A stretch of DNA of 40,933 bases, from contig CALABP010000036.1 of NCBI GenBank assembly GCA_937885695.1, forward strand, positions 1 through 40,933, given 5' to 3'. A program made the position numbers and the translations under genes. The stretch comes from DTU089 sp002440045 (GTDB lineage Bacteria > Bacillota > Clostridia > Oscillospirales > Acutalibacteraceae). Positions 7,047-14,662 of the stretch are shown here, piece by piece. The stretch's first letter is position 1. Every line of letters starts with the position of its first letter. The notes under the pieces were generated by a model. That model was not told the origin of the DNA and did not search any database. It worked only from the letters and a program-made list of their open reading frames with translations.

Positions 7047-7589
7047 TCACTTGATTTTTTTGAATTTGCCTGCAAATTTAGCCGCAAAAAACGCAGAAGC
7101 TTCGGCAATTTGCTCGGGCGACATATCCCTTTTGGGCACAACCTCACACGTCGAATTATTTAAGAACAGCAAGAAATATTCGCTTGTTTCAAACGCCTCG
7201 TCAACAAACGAGTATCTGAAGGATTGCTCGCTTTTTCTCACCGGACTTTCACAGCCCGTAAAATAATAATCGTCATAAAAAGCGCGTAGTGTGTATGAGC
7301 CCTCAAGACTCTTGTTTATTCTTACTGTTCCTTTTTTAGTCCTTGAGGGAATACTCGCAACAAGGGCATCATAAAGTATAACCGCTAAAGTGTAGGATGC
7401 TATCGTTGCATAATTTGTCGTCAGATTTAAAAGAGGTGTTTGAAGAAGAATTATTAGCAAAACCGCAATTATTGTTAAAATAATTGCAAAAGCTTTGTAA
7501 TTTTTCCTTTTCGCGGTTTTTAAAATATATTTACCGATAGCTTCGCTGTCACAGCGCTTATATTGAGACTGTACAATTATTTCCGTCAT
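7047..7589 (-). CDS. YcxB-like two-helix membrane protein
   Basis: A 180-residue protein with two hydrophobic helices (about residues 32-52 and 60-80) followed by a soluble C-terminal domain with the YcxB-like pattern (PF14317 type): 'SFVDEAFETSEYFLLFLNNSTCEVVPKRDMSPEQIAEASAFFAAKF', where a 'Y/F-F-L-hydrophobic' strand leads to 'VVPKRD'. YcxB-like proteins are uncharacterised membrane proteins. RBS AAGGAAAAA before the ATG. It lies between darA (88-nt gap) and the glycosidase gene (9-nt gap). Confidence 0.6.
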   Translation of the reverse strand: MTEIIVQSQYKRCDSEAIGKYILKTAKRKNYKAFAIILTIIAVLLIILLQTPLLNLTTNYATIASYTLAVILYDALVASIPSRTKKGTVRINKSLEGSYTLRAFYDDYYFTGCESPVRKSEQSFRYSFVDEAFETSEYFLLFLNNSTCEVVPKRDMSPEQIAEASAFFAAKFAGKFKKIK

Positions 7590-7677
7590 TTTTTCCTTCC
7601 CCGTTTCTTTAAGTTATATTAATCGGAGTGCAAACATCCCCTCAGGACAGATTTGCACCCTATTAACCGTCAGTTAC

Positions 7678-8004
7678 TTAATATTTGTCTACGCTTTCGA
7701 CGTCAACGACAAACACAATAGCGCCGCCGACAGATACCTCGCGCCCGAGGTCGCCCTCGGCAAGGCCTGTTCCGAAAGCCGCCGTAGACGGCGTTTTGTG
7801 GCTTCGTCTTTGTGAATTTTCTTTAATAATATCCTTTGCTTTCTGAACCTTGCTGTCGTCCGCACCGATTAAAAATGTAGTGTTGCCGACCATTAAAAAT
7901 CCGCCTGTTGTCGAAAGCTTTGTAACCGAATAGCCCTCTTTTGTGAGCGCCGATGATACAAGCGCGCTGTCGTCGTTGTTTACAATAGCTATTAAAAGTT
8001 TCAT
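7678..8004 (-). CDS. darA: Cyclic-di-AMP receptor, P-II-like (DarA/PstA/YaaQ family)
   Basis: A 108-residue P-II-like cytoplasmic protein. The family hallmark is clear: 'KLLIAIVNNDDS' (2-13) and 'LSTTGGFLMVGNTTFLIG' (30-47), the loop that binds c-di-AMP in characterised homologues. A variable B/T-loop ('RRSHKTPSTAAFGTGLAEGDLG') follows, then a closing strand 'VGGAIVFVVDVESVDKY'. Length matches the usual ~109. In many Firmicutes darA sits beside tmk and holB. Here it is 14 nt downstream of a DUF1854 gene and an ABC transporter gene, so it may be the second-messenger sensor for that transporter; this is inferred from position only. RBS GGGGGAAATATT. Confidence 0.9.
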   Translation of the reverse strand: MKLLIAIVNNDDSALVSSALTKEGYSVTKLSTTGGFLMVGNTTFLIGADDSKVQKAKDIIKENSQRRSHKTPSTAAFGTGLAEGDLGREVSVGGAIVFVVDVESVDKY

Positions 8005-8018
8005 AATATTTCCCCCTG

Positions 8019-8504
8019 TTAAATTTTCGGATTGAGCATTTTAAGGCTCTTTTTGTCAAGTTTTTTTATGTCGGGTATTTCGTAGCGGTTGTCGTTTGCG
8101 TCTTTTATAAGAACGCGGCCGTCATAAAGCGGCTTGACCGCGGTCAGATGATTGCGTATTTCAAACGTGCAAACGCCCCTGTCGGTTTCGGCAGTCCACA
8201 TCCAAATTGCAAACTTTTCGCTCATTTCTATAAAACGTTTTATGCGCGGTATCATATAATACTCGTTAAGGCAGTCTTCAACGACCTTTTTAGATTCGGG
8301 AAGAAGCTCGTCGATATTTCTTATTACGGCTATCGCTTCGCCGTCCTTGTCAACAAGCGCAATATAACGCCTTAAGCCCGTAACGGGAAAGAGCCTGTGC
8401 AATTCAAGCTCGGTGAATTTTTCGCCCGTGAAAAATTCCGCGTCAACAAAAATTTTGTCATTCGGAGTAAATCTTACTTCGGGCCCTTCAATATATCTCG
8501 GCAA
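8019..8504 (-). CDS. DUF1854 protein, partner of the adjacent ABC transporter
   Basis: A 161-residue DUF1854 protein. Characteristic segments are 'GPEVRFTPNDKIFVDAEFFTGEKFTELELHRLFPVTGLRRYIALVDKDG', 'YYMIPRIKRFIEMSEKFAIWMWTAETDRG' and 'VLIKDANDNRYEIPDIKKLD'. Families of this kind occur next to fused ABC exporters, some associated with cyanophycin metabolism in other bacteria; no cyanophycin synthetase or cyanophycinase is present in this window. The start is TTG at 8504, supported by GGGGGAAGAACA directly upstream; no ATG or GTG is better placed. It lies 14 nt after the ABC gene and 14 nt before darA. No membrane segment is seen, so it is probably cytoplasmic. Confidence 0.8.
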   Translation of the reverse strand: MPRYIEGPEVRFTPNDKIFVDAEFFTGEKFTELELHRLFPVTGLRRYIALVDKDGEAIAVIRNIDELLPESKKVVEDCLNEYYMIPRIKRFIEMSEKFAIWMWTAETDRGVCTFEIRNHLTAVKPLYDGRVLIKDANDNRYEIPDIKKLDKKSLKMLNPKI

Positions 8505-8518
8505 TGTTCTTCCCCCTT

Positions 8519-10768
8519 TTATTCAAAATTCTCTTCGGCTTTTTTCTTTTGAAGCTTTTCGCCCATGGACTGAATCTCAATAAGCTTGTAATACTTGCCC
8601 TTGAGTGCCAAAAGCTCTTCGGGAGTGCCGCATTCTATGATTTCGCCCTTATCGACAACCACGATTTTATTCGCTTTTCGCAGTGTTGAAAGCCTGTGTG
8701 CTATCATGAGAGTTGTTCTGCCTGCTATAAGCCTTTCTATCGCGCCCTGAATAAGGCTTTCGGTTTCGGAGTCAACCGCCGCCGTAGCTTCGTCAAAAAT
8801 CAGTATGCTCGGGTTTTTGAGTACCGCGCGCGCAATTGAAACGCGCTGTTTTTCACCGCCCGAAAGTCCGACGCCGCGCTCGCCGAGCATTGTGTCGTAG
8901 GCGTCTGGCATTTTTGCTATAAAGCCCGAGGCGTTTGCGACCTCTGCCGCGTGAAGCACCTGCTCAACGTGAACGTCGTTGCTGCCGTAGGCGATGTTGT
9001 TAAATATCGTGTCGCGGAACATAAGCGGCTCTTGCTGAACAAAGCCGATTGAATTGCGGTAATATTTAAGGTCTATGTCGCGGATGTTTTTGCCGTCGAC
9101 AAGTATTTCGCCGTCATACTCGTCATAATAGCGCATAAGAAGGTTTATAAGCGTTGATTTGCCCGAGCCTGTTGTGCCGACAATTCCGACAATATCGCCG
9201 GGTTCTATTGTAAGATTGATGTTTGACAGCACCTTTTTTGAGCGGTCAAACGCAAAGTTGACGTTTTTAAATTCTATTTTGCCGTCCATTCGCGGAAGCT
9301 CTTTTCCGCAGCCGAAGTCATGCTCGGGCTCGGCGTCGAGAATATCGAGAATTTTTTCGGCCGAAGCCAACGTATTCTGATATGTATCGCCGATATTTGC
9401 AAAGAAGTTTACGGGGTTATAGAACATACTCGCATATGAAATAAACGAAACGAGAAGTCCGAGCGAAACGTTATCGGAGCCTTCTATTACAAGATTGCCG
9501 CCCATAAACCATATAACAAGCGTGCCGCACGTTACAAGAAACGTTATAAGCGACGGATAAACGGCGGCGGGCACGGCGACTTTTTTATCCTCCGAATACC
9601 ATTCGTCGCAATAGGCGTTAAATCTTTTAATCGTTCTTTTTTCGTTTGTAAACGCCTTTATAACGCGCACGCCGGGGATTGAATCGGCAAGCATGGTTGA
9701 AATTGCCGCGCCCCTGCGCCACATTCTCATATACTTAGGGCCGAGCGTTTTGCCGAAGCGCCTGCCGACAAAAACAACTATCGGCACGGGAACAAGCGAA
9801 AACAAAGCAAGGCTCGGGCTCATGGCAAACATAATTATTATAAGCCCGACAAGAGTAAACGCCTGTATAACAGCCTCCTGCGATATTTTCATTATAAAAT
9901 TCTGAATAACGCCCGCGTCTGAATTGACGCGGTTTATTACAGAGCCTGTCGAAACCTTGTCGTAAAAGCTCATCGGCAGATACTGAGCCTTTTCAAATAT
10001 ATCTTTTTTAAGGTTCAGCACTATTCTGTCGCCTGTAAGGCGAAGTTTAAAGGAGCGAAAGCCGTTTATTACATATTGCAATAAATAAACGCCCAAAAGC
10101 GCCGCGATAACCGCAACAAGCCTTTCTGAGTCCTTATTCGGAATAACGTCGTCCACCATTATTTTTGTAATATACGGCGGTACGAGCGAAAAAGCCGTTG
10201 TAAATATTGAAAGCAGCATGCACACAACAAGCGACTTTTTTTCGGGTGCGACGTATTTTGAAAACTTCGCCGCTATTTTGCTCTTTCCGGAGCAATTTAT
10301 ACACTCGGCGCCCGGTGCAGAGAGCTTTCTGCCGCATTTCGGACAGAACGAGCGCTGTTTTAAATACACGGATTTTACCGTTTCAAGCTCTTCTTCAAAA
10401 AAGCCGTTTTCATTGACATTGTTCACAAAAACCGCGGCGGCGTCAGCCACCTCGGCGGCGGCGTAAGAAAAGCGAAGAAGATTTCTTTTTGTGCCGCTTT
10501 TAAGCTTCACTCTGAAAAGCGCGTTTCCGTAAAGCCTTTTTACGGCGGCTTCTTCAATATCGTCGTATTTCAGCTCGTAAACTTCGTTGTTATGGCACTC
10601 GTCAAACGCAGTTATGCCGTTTTTTGTGAAAACAAGCGCCGACTCTGCATACTTTGCTTTAAGGTTAAGGTCGCCGACTACAACAAAAAGAATTTCTTCG
10701 CTTTTTGAAATTTGCGAAATTTTCTCTTCGTACCGTCGGGGAACAGGTTTATTTGTCACTATATCCAT
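8519..10768 (-). CDS. ABC transporter, fused permease/ATPase, with N-terminal zinc ribbon
   Basis: A 749-residue half-transporter of the exporter type. Residues 1-135 form a soluble N-terminal domain of beta-rich, PH-like appearance. A zinc ribbon follows (Cys142, Cys145, Cys156, Cys159), then a six-helix exporter membrane domain (about 175-470). The nucleotide-binding domain has Walker A GTTGSGKS (near 533), Q-loop 'FVQQEPLMF', signature LSGGEKQR (near 636), Walker B 'ILIFDEATAAVD' and H-loop 'MIAHRLS'. It is longer than the usual 580-600 residues because of the N-terminal domain. It should act as a homodimer. The tightly following DUF1854 and darA genes suggest a functional unit; the substrate is unknown. 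RBS GGGGGAAATATT. Confidence 0.88.
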   Translation of the reverse strand: MDIVTNKPVPRRYEEKISQISKSEEILFVVVGDLNLKAKYAESALVFTKNGITAFDECHNNEVYELKYDDIEEAAVKRLYGNALFRVKLKSGTKRNLLRFSYAAAEVADAAAVFVNNVNENGFFEEELETVKSVYLKQRSFCPKCGRKLSAPGAECINCSGKSKIAAKFSKYVAPEKKSLVVCMLLSIFTTAFSLVPPYITKIMVDDVIPNKDSERLVAVIAALLGVYLLQYVINGFRSFKLRLTGDRIVLNLKKDIFEKAQYLPMSFYDKVSTGSVINRVNSDAGVIQNFIMKISQEAVIQAFTLVGLIIIMFAMSPSLALFSLVPVPIVVFVGRRFGKTLGPKYMRMWRRGAAISTMLADSIPGVRVIKAFTNEKRTIKRFNAYCDEWYSEDKKVAVPAAVYPSLITFLVTCGTLVIWFMGGNLVIEGSDNVSLGLLVSFISYASMFYNPVNFFANIGDTYQNTLASAEKILDILDAEPEHDFGCGKELPRMDGKIEFKNVNFAFDRSKKVLSNINLTIEPGDIVGIVGTTGSGKSTLINLLMRYYDEYDGEILVDGKNIRDIDLKYYRNSIGFVQQEPLMFRDTIFNNIAYGSNDVHVEQVLHAAEVANASGFIAKMPDAYDTMLGERGVGLSGGEKQRVSIARAVLKNPSILIFDEATAAVDSETESLIQGAIERLIAGRTTLMIAHRLSTLRKANKIVVVDKGEIIECGTPEELLALKGKYYKLIEIQSMGEKLQKKKAEENFE

Positions 10769-10803
10769 AATATTTCCCCCGGGAAAAACATCTTTTCAAG
10801 CTC

Positions 10804-10832
10804 ATTCTAACAGAGTATAAAAGAAATGTAAA
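10804..10832 (-). promoter_or_regulatory. Sigma-A promoter for the ABC-DUF1854-darA operon
   Basis: On the minus strand, TTTACA (10827-10832), 17 nt, TAGAAT (10804-10809). Transcription would start near 10797, about 30 nt before the ABC gene ATG. Confidence 0.5.
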
Positions 10833-10875
10833 CACGGAACATTCAAGAAGCGTGCAGAAAAATTGCGCTTTCTTT

Positions 10876-10890
10876 TGGTTAATTTAACCA
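10876..10890. promoter_or_regulatory. Palindromic operator candidate upstream of the ABC operon
   Basis: TGGTTAA-T-TTAACCA, a perfect 15-bp palindrome. It lies 44 bp upstream of the predicted -35 of the ABC operon and 32 bp beyond the terminator of the GH4 gene. It is like sites bound by dimeric HTH regulators; none is encoded next to it. Confidence 0.4.
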
Positions 10891-10921
10891 TAGCGTGTTT
10901 TGCCGCAGAATATTACGTTAC

Positions 10922-10959
10922 AGAAAAAACGGAGGAGCTGTAAAAAATTTACAGCTCCT
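10922..10959 (-). terminator. Intrinsic terminator of the GH4 operon
   Basis: A perfect 12-bp stem AGGAGCTGTAAA (10933-10944), loop AAA, TTTACAGCTCCT (10948-10959), followed on the minus strand by CCGTTTTTTCT. It lies 14 nt after the GH4 stop codon. Confidence 0.85.
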
Positions 10960-10972
10960 GTGATTTTGTTAA

Positions 10973-12262
10973 TTATTGCTCGTTCTTGAAAAACTGGGGA
11001 AGATATTTTTTATGCGCTTCCTTCATTTCTTCATAGCAAGCCTTTGCCTGGGCAAAGTCACCGCAAAGCGGATGAAGCATTAAGGCGTTCATAGCGTCTT
11101 CGTCGGAGCCCTTCATACCGGCTTCAACCGTATATTTCTCATAAGATTTTACGGTTCTCATAAGGCTTATGATGTGGCGGTTTGTGACCTTTTCAATCGG
11201 CAGGGGCTTTGCGCCGTCTTTGCCGACGATTGCGGGAATTTCAACAATATCGTCGTCATCCATAAAGTCAAGCGTGCCGTCGTTGCGGATATTTACAACG
11301 TGAACATCCTGCTTGTCGTTTGCAATGGAGTCGATAAGCGAAACAGCCGCAAGTGAATATTTGTGACCGCCGCGCTTGTCAAGAAGAGCGGGCTTTGTAA
11401 CAAGATTTTCGTCGCTGTACATCTCAAGAAGCTGTTCTTCAATTTCCATACAAACCTGAGCGCGGCTCTTTGTGCCCGCTTTAAGGTGAGCAAGCTTTGT
11501 TGCGCGGTTGTAATAATACTGAAGATATGACGACGGGAAGCCCTTGCAGGCTTTAAGGCAGTCAATATCAAAACCGTCGTCCTCGATGTTAGCCATAACA
11601 GTGGGGGCAAAGCCCTCGTCGAAAAGCTTTCCGAAAAGCTCTTCGCCGTTAACCTTTACGGAGGTTATCCAGCTTAAATGGTTAAGTCCGAGGTATGTAA
11701 TCTTTGCGTCTTCGCCGACAGCGGCTTTAACGTCGTCAATCATATTAATCGGAACGTTGCAAAGGCCTATACTCTTAATATTTGTGTGGTTAATAAGAAA
11801 TTCCGAAATAATGCCCGAGGGGTTTGTGAAGTTAATAAGCCATGCGTTGGGACAAATAGCCTCCATACGCTCTGCAATGTGAGCCATTGCGGGGATTGTG
11901 CGAAGCGCCTTAAAGAAGCCGCCTATACCGGTTGTCTCCTGACCGATAAGGTCATGCTTCAGCGGGATTGTTTCGTCAAGGTGGCGGCAGGGAAGCTTGC
12001 CGACGCGTATCTGCGTTACGACGAAATCAGCACCCTGCAAAGCAAGGTCAAGGTCGTCTGTAAGAAGCGTTTCGCAGTCGATGCCCGCTTTTTTGAGCAT
12101 ACGAAGGCAAAGTCCGCCGACTATTGTGCGCTTTCTTTCGTCAATATCCATAAACGCAACGCGTTTTAACTTGAGCGAATCCCTCGCTTTAATAAATCCG
12201 TCAATAAGCTCGGGGCAATATGTACTGCCGGAGCCGATTACGGCTACATTGATTTCTTTCAT
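10973..12262 (-). CDS. Glycoside hydrolase family 4, 6-phospho-beta-glucosidase type
   Basis: A 429-residue NAD+- and Mn2+-dependent GH4 enzyme, which cleaves phosphorylated disaccharides by transient oxidation. It shows the Rossmann motif VIGSGSTYCPELIDG at the N-terminus, 'GADFVVTQIRVG', 'GQETTGIGGFFKALRTIP', the metal Cys in 'GLCNVPINM', and the metal His with active site in 'LGLNHLSWI'. 'CNVP' rather than 'CHSV' favours the 6-phospho-beta-glucosidase branch over the alpha-glucosidase/galacturonase branches. The start is ATG 12262 with AAAGGA about 9 nt upstream; a TTG at 12280 overlaps that ribosome site and is rejected. It is the last gene of a three-gene operon. No PTS gene is present in the window to supply a phospho-sugar, but the adjacent kinase might. 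Confidence 0.9.
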   Translation of the reverse strand: MKEINVAVIGSGSTYCPELIDGFIKARDSLKLKRVAFMDIDERKRTIVGGLCLRMLKKAGIDCETLLTDDLDLALQGADFVVTQIRVGKLPCRHLDETIPLKHDLIGQETTGIGGFFKALRTIPAMAHIAERMEAICPNAWLINFTNPSGIISEFLINHTNIKSIGLCNVPINMIDDVKAAVGEDAKITYLGLNHLSWITSVKVNGEELFGKLFDEGFAPTVMANIEDDGFDIDCLKACKGFPSSYLQYYYNRATKLAHLKAGTKSRAQVCMEIEEQLLEMYSDENLVTKPALLDKRGGHKYSLAAVSLIDSIANDKQDVHVVNIRNDGTLDFMDDDDIVEIPAIVGKDGAKPLPIEKVTNRHIISLMRTVKSYEKYTVEAGMKGSDEDAMNALMLHPLCGDFAQAKACYEEMKEAHKKYLPQFFKNEQ

Positions 12263-12298
12263 ATATATCAATCCTTTCAACAGAAAATTTTAACTTAT

Positions 12299-13237
12299 TT
12301 ATTTTGCTTCGTCCTCAAGAAGCCAATTGACACAGCCTGTTACGGGCGCGGCGTTGAGCTTTATGAATTTAATGTTTCTGCCGCTTCGCTCTTTGATTAT
12401 TTCGCCCATTCTTTTAATATAGAGGTCTGAGGGCAGCTTTGTGTGCATTGAGCCCGAAAGCACAACGTTAACTTCGTCGCCGTCAAACTGCATAAGATTA
12501 AGGTGCGCGCAAATAAAATCCGCGCCGCGCTGAGCCATTTCTTCAATAACCTCAAGGCAAGCTTCGTCGCCTTTGTTGGCGCACTCAAAAAACGCAACAA
12601 TAAGCGTTCTTATAACACTTTCAGCCTCGTCGCTTTCAAGCTTTTGCAAAAGCGCGAGAAGCGAGTCGCGGTCATTTACGCCGAGCCTTTCTTTAAGAAG
12701 CTCTGTAACAAGGCTTTTTCTCTTTTTAAGGCAAATATCGTCATAGGCTATTCTGTAGCACTCCGTTGCGAGCCAATGACCGTTGCCCTTGTCGCCCGAA
12801 AGCCTGTCAAACCCGCCGACCTGAAGCATTTCGCCGCGGCTGTCAACCGAGTTACAACACGTTCCCGTGCCGCAGTTATAGCCGATGCCGGCGCCGCAAG
12901 CGCCCGCTTTGATTACGATAAAGCCGTCGTTATAAATTCTTGCGCCGCTTATGCCGCGCTTTTCGAGCTCTTCGCACACTGCGTCGTGCTGATAGGGGTG
13001 GTCTATACCCGCAAGCCCCATAAGGATTCCGCCAATATCCGAAAGCGTTTTGCCGTTTTCTTTTAAAAGGCTATTGATGCCGTCGGCAAGAATATCCGCC
13101 GCCTCTGAAAAAGAGCCTTCAAGGTTTTCGTGATTTGAGCCTTTGCCCTCAACAAGAGAGAGCATATTTTTGTTTTCGTCAAAAAGGGCGAACGCGGTTT
13201 TTGTGCCGCCGCCGTCAACTCCTATGTAATACTTCAT
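12299..13237 (-). CDS. BadF/BadG/BcrA/BcrD-type sugar kinase (N-acetylglucosamine kinase-like)
   Basis: A 312-residue ASKHA-fold kinase. The phosphate-1 motif GVDGGGTKT is at residues 6-14. The connect/phosphate-2 region 'IGYNCGTGTCCNSVDSRGEMLQVGGFDRLSGDKGNGHWLA' matches GlcNAc-kinase-like members, and the adenosine motif 'VNVVLSGSMHTKLPSDLY' is near the C-terminus. These kinases phosphorylate amino sugars or hexoses in the cytoplasm. It sits between the Gfo/Idh and GH4 genes with gaps of 18 and 36 nt, so it plausibly makes a phospho-sugar for the same pathway. RBS CGGGAGTATTT. The exact sugar is unknown. Confidence 0.82.
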   Translation of the reverse strand: MKYYIGVDGGGTKTAFALFDENKNMLSLVEGKGSNHENLEGSFSEAADILADGINSLLKENGKTLSDIGGILMGLAGIDHPYQHDAVCEELEKRGISGARIYNDGFIVIKAGACGAGIGYNCGTGTCCNSVDSRGEMLQVGGFDRLSGDKGNGHWLATECYRIAYDDICLKKRKSLVTELLKERLGVNDRDSLLALLQKLESDEAESVIRTLIVAFFECANKGDEACLEVIEEMAQRGADFICAHLNLMQFDGDEVNVVLSGSMHTKLPSDLYIKRMGEIIKERSGRNIKFIKLNAAPVTGCVNWLLEDEAK

Positions 13238-13255
13238 AAATACTCCCGTAAAAAA

Positions 13256-14527
13256 TTATTCGCAATCGTCGCCCGAGCCGAACGCGCAGACCTCTTCAAG
13301 ACAATATGTGCCTTTTCTGTAAGGCTCGCGGTCTATCCACATACCGTTTGTAAAGTCCGGCACGGGAACGGGCATACCGCCCATTGCGGCGGACTGCTCC
13401 GAAAGGCAAGTAATTGCCATCCACGAAGCGGTGTCATAAACGTCTATCGGCGGTTTTGCTTCAAGCAAAAGGCTTTCGACAAACGCTGAAAGCACGAGAT
13501 AGTCCATTCCGCCGTGCCCCGCTTTTATACCGCCTTTTTCATATGCCTGCCAAAGCGGATGCTCGTATTTTTCGCGGTAATCCTTAAATTCGCGCCAACG
13601 CGGCTCGCCGTCGGAGAAGCTGTCAAGATAAAGCCCTCCGCATTCGCCGTCGCTTTCCGAATAAATGCCCTTTGTACCCTCGATAACATAGTTTCTCGAA
13701 TACGGTCTCGGGGTGGAGCAATCGTGCGTAAGCGTTATTGTTTCGCCGTTTGCACATTTGATTATTGTGGTGGTGACGTCGCCCTGGTTAAACGCATAAT
13801 TTGCTATATCGTAATCCTCGCCCTTGCGGCTTTTTATCCACTCGTTAAGTCCGCGCGATTTTGACGACATTGAAACAAGGGTCAAAAATCTGTTGCCGCG
13901 GTTTATGCCGAGCGCCTTTGAAATGGGGCCGAGCTGATGCGTGGGATAAAGCTCGCCGTTTCTGTGCATAAAGTTAAAGAGCCTGCCGTGAATATTTTCT
14001 CTTCCCATGCAGATTTCTTCGCGAAGGTCGTGGCGATAGCCGCCCTCCATATGGGTAATTTCGCCGAAAAGCCCCATTTTTATCATATTGAAAAGAGCCA
14101 TTTCGTTGCGGTCGTAGCAGCAGTTTTCAAGAAGCATGCAGAATTTGCCCGTATCCTCGCTTGTTCTTACAAGCTGCCAGCACTCTTCTATCGAAGATGC
14201 GCCGCCGACCTCAAACGCAACGTTGCAGCCCGCGCGCATAGCGTCAATCGCTATTCTTGCGTGCGTTATCCACGTTGTGCAAATCATAACAGCGTCAAGC
14301 TTTTCGTTTTTGAGAAGCTCTTTATAATCTATATAAGCATGAACGGGGTAAGCGTTGCCCGTTCTTTTGTTGACTATTTCAATTCCGTTTTCGGCTCTTT
14401 CGACTACCTTGTCGCAGACTGCGGGAACGCGCACGCCCTCAACCTGTAAAAGAAGGTCGAGCATACTCGAGCCCCTGCCGCTGATGCCGATAAAGCCTAT
14501 GTTTACTTCTTTTTTCACATTAAACAC
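13256..14527 (-). CDS. Gfo/Idh/MocA family oxidoreductase, first gene of a sugar operon
   Basis: A 423-residue NAD(P)-dependent oxidoreductase with the glycine-rich motif GFIGISGRGSSM at residues 11-22, 'LDAVMICTTWITHARIAIDAMRAGCNVAFEVGGASSIEECW', in which the usual EKP is replaced by EVG, and a C-terminal domain with 'SAFVESLLLEAKPPIDVYDTASWMAITCLSEQS'. It looks like the larger glycosyl-hydrolase-type subgroup of the family (related to N-acetyl-hexosaminidase-like GH109 proteins), so redox-assisted glycoside cleavage is possible. The start is GTG at 14527, or GTG at 14518 three codons in. The promoter directly upstream makes longer forms impossible. Kinase and GH4 genes follow. Confidence 0.8.
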   Translation of the reverse strand: MFNVKKEVNIGFIGISGRGSSMLDLLLQVEGVRVPAVCDKVVERAENGIEIVNKRTGNAYPVHAYIDYKELLKNEKLDAVMICTTWITHARIAIDAMRAGCNVAFEVGGASSIEECWQLVRTSEDTGKFCMLLENCCYDRNEMALFNMIKMGLFGEITHMEGGYRHDLREEICMGRENIHGRLFNFMHRNGELYPTHQLGPISKALGINRGNRFLTLVSMSSKSRGLNEWIKSRKGEDYDIANYAFNQGDVTTTIIKCANGETITLTHDCSTPRPYSRNYVIEGTKGIYSESDGECGGLYLDSFSDGEPRWREFKDYREKYEHPLWQAYEKGGIKAGHGGMDYLVLSAFVESLLLEAKPPIDVYDTASWMAITCLSEQSAAMGGMPVPVPDFTNGMWIDREPYRKGTYCLEEVCAFGSGDDCE

Positions 14528-14550
14528 CGCCGTAGCTCATATTCACATAA

Positions 14551-14579
14551 AGTATAGCACATTCGCCCCTGTTTTTCAA
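14551..14579 (-). promoter_or_regulatory. Sigma-A promoter of the Gfo/Idh-kinase-GH4 operon
   Basis: TTGAAA (14574-14579), 17-nt spacer, TATACT (14551-14556), with a TGC extended -10, on the minus strand. The leader before the GTG start is short, about 17-26 nt. Confidence 0.65.
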
Positions 14580-14622
14580 GCAGAAAGCGCCGTATTAAGG
14601 AATATTAAAGAGAATTAATAAA

Positions 14623-14656
14623 TAATCCCCCGCAGACAAAAACTGCGGAGGATTGT
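14623..14656 (-). terminator. Terminator after der
   Basis: AATCC(T)CCGCAG pairs with CTGCGG(G)GGATT around a T-rich loop, just beyond the der stop codon on the minus strand. The T-tract afterwards is modest (ATTATTTATT). Confidence 0.6.
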
Positions 14657-14662
14657 TTTCTG

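Noticed and set aside
5524..10490. Cyanophycin metabolism cluster, suggested by the DUF1854/ABC association known from other bacteria
   Set aside because: No cyanophycin synthetase or cyanophycinase gene lies in the window, so the association is noted but not claimed.
11678..12169. A 163-residue plus-strand frame in the GH4 gene
   Set aside because: It is the antisense shadow of a well-supported gene. Similar antisense frames within other genes were dismissed for the same reason.
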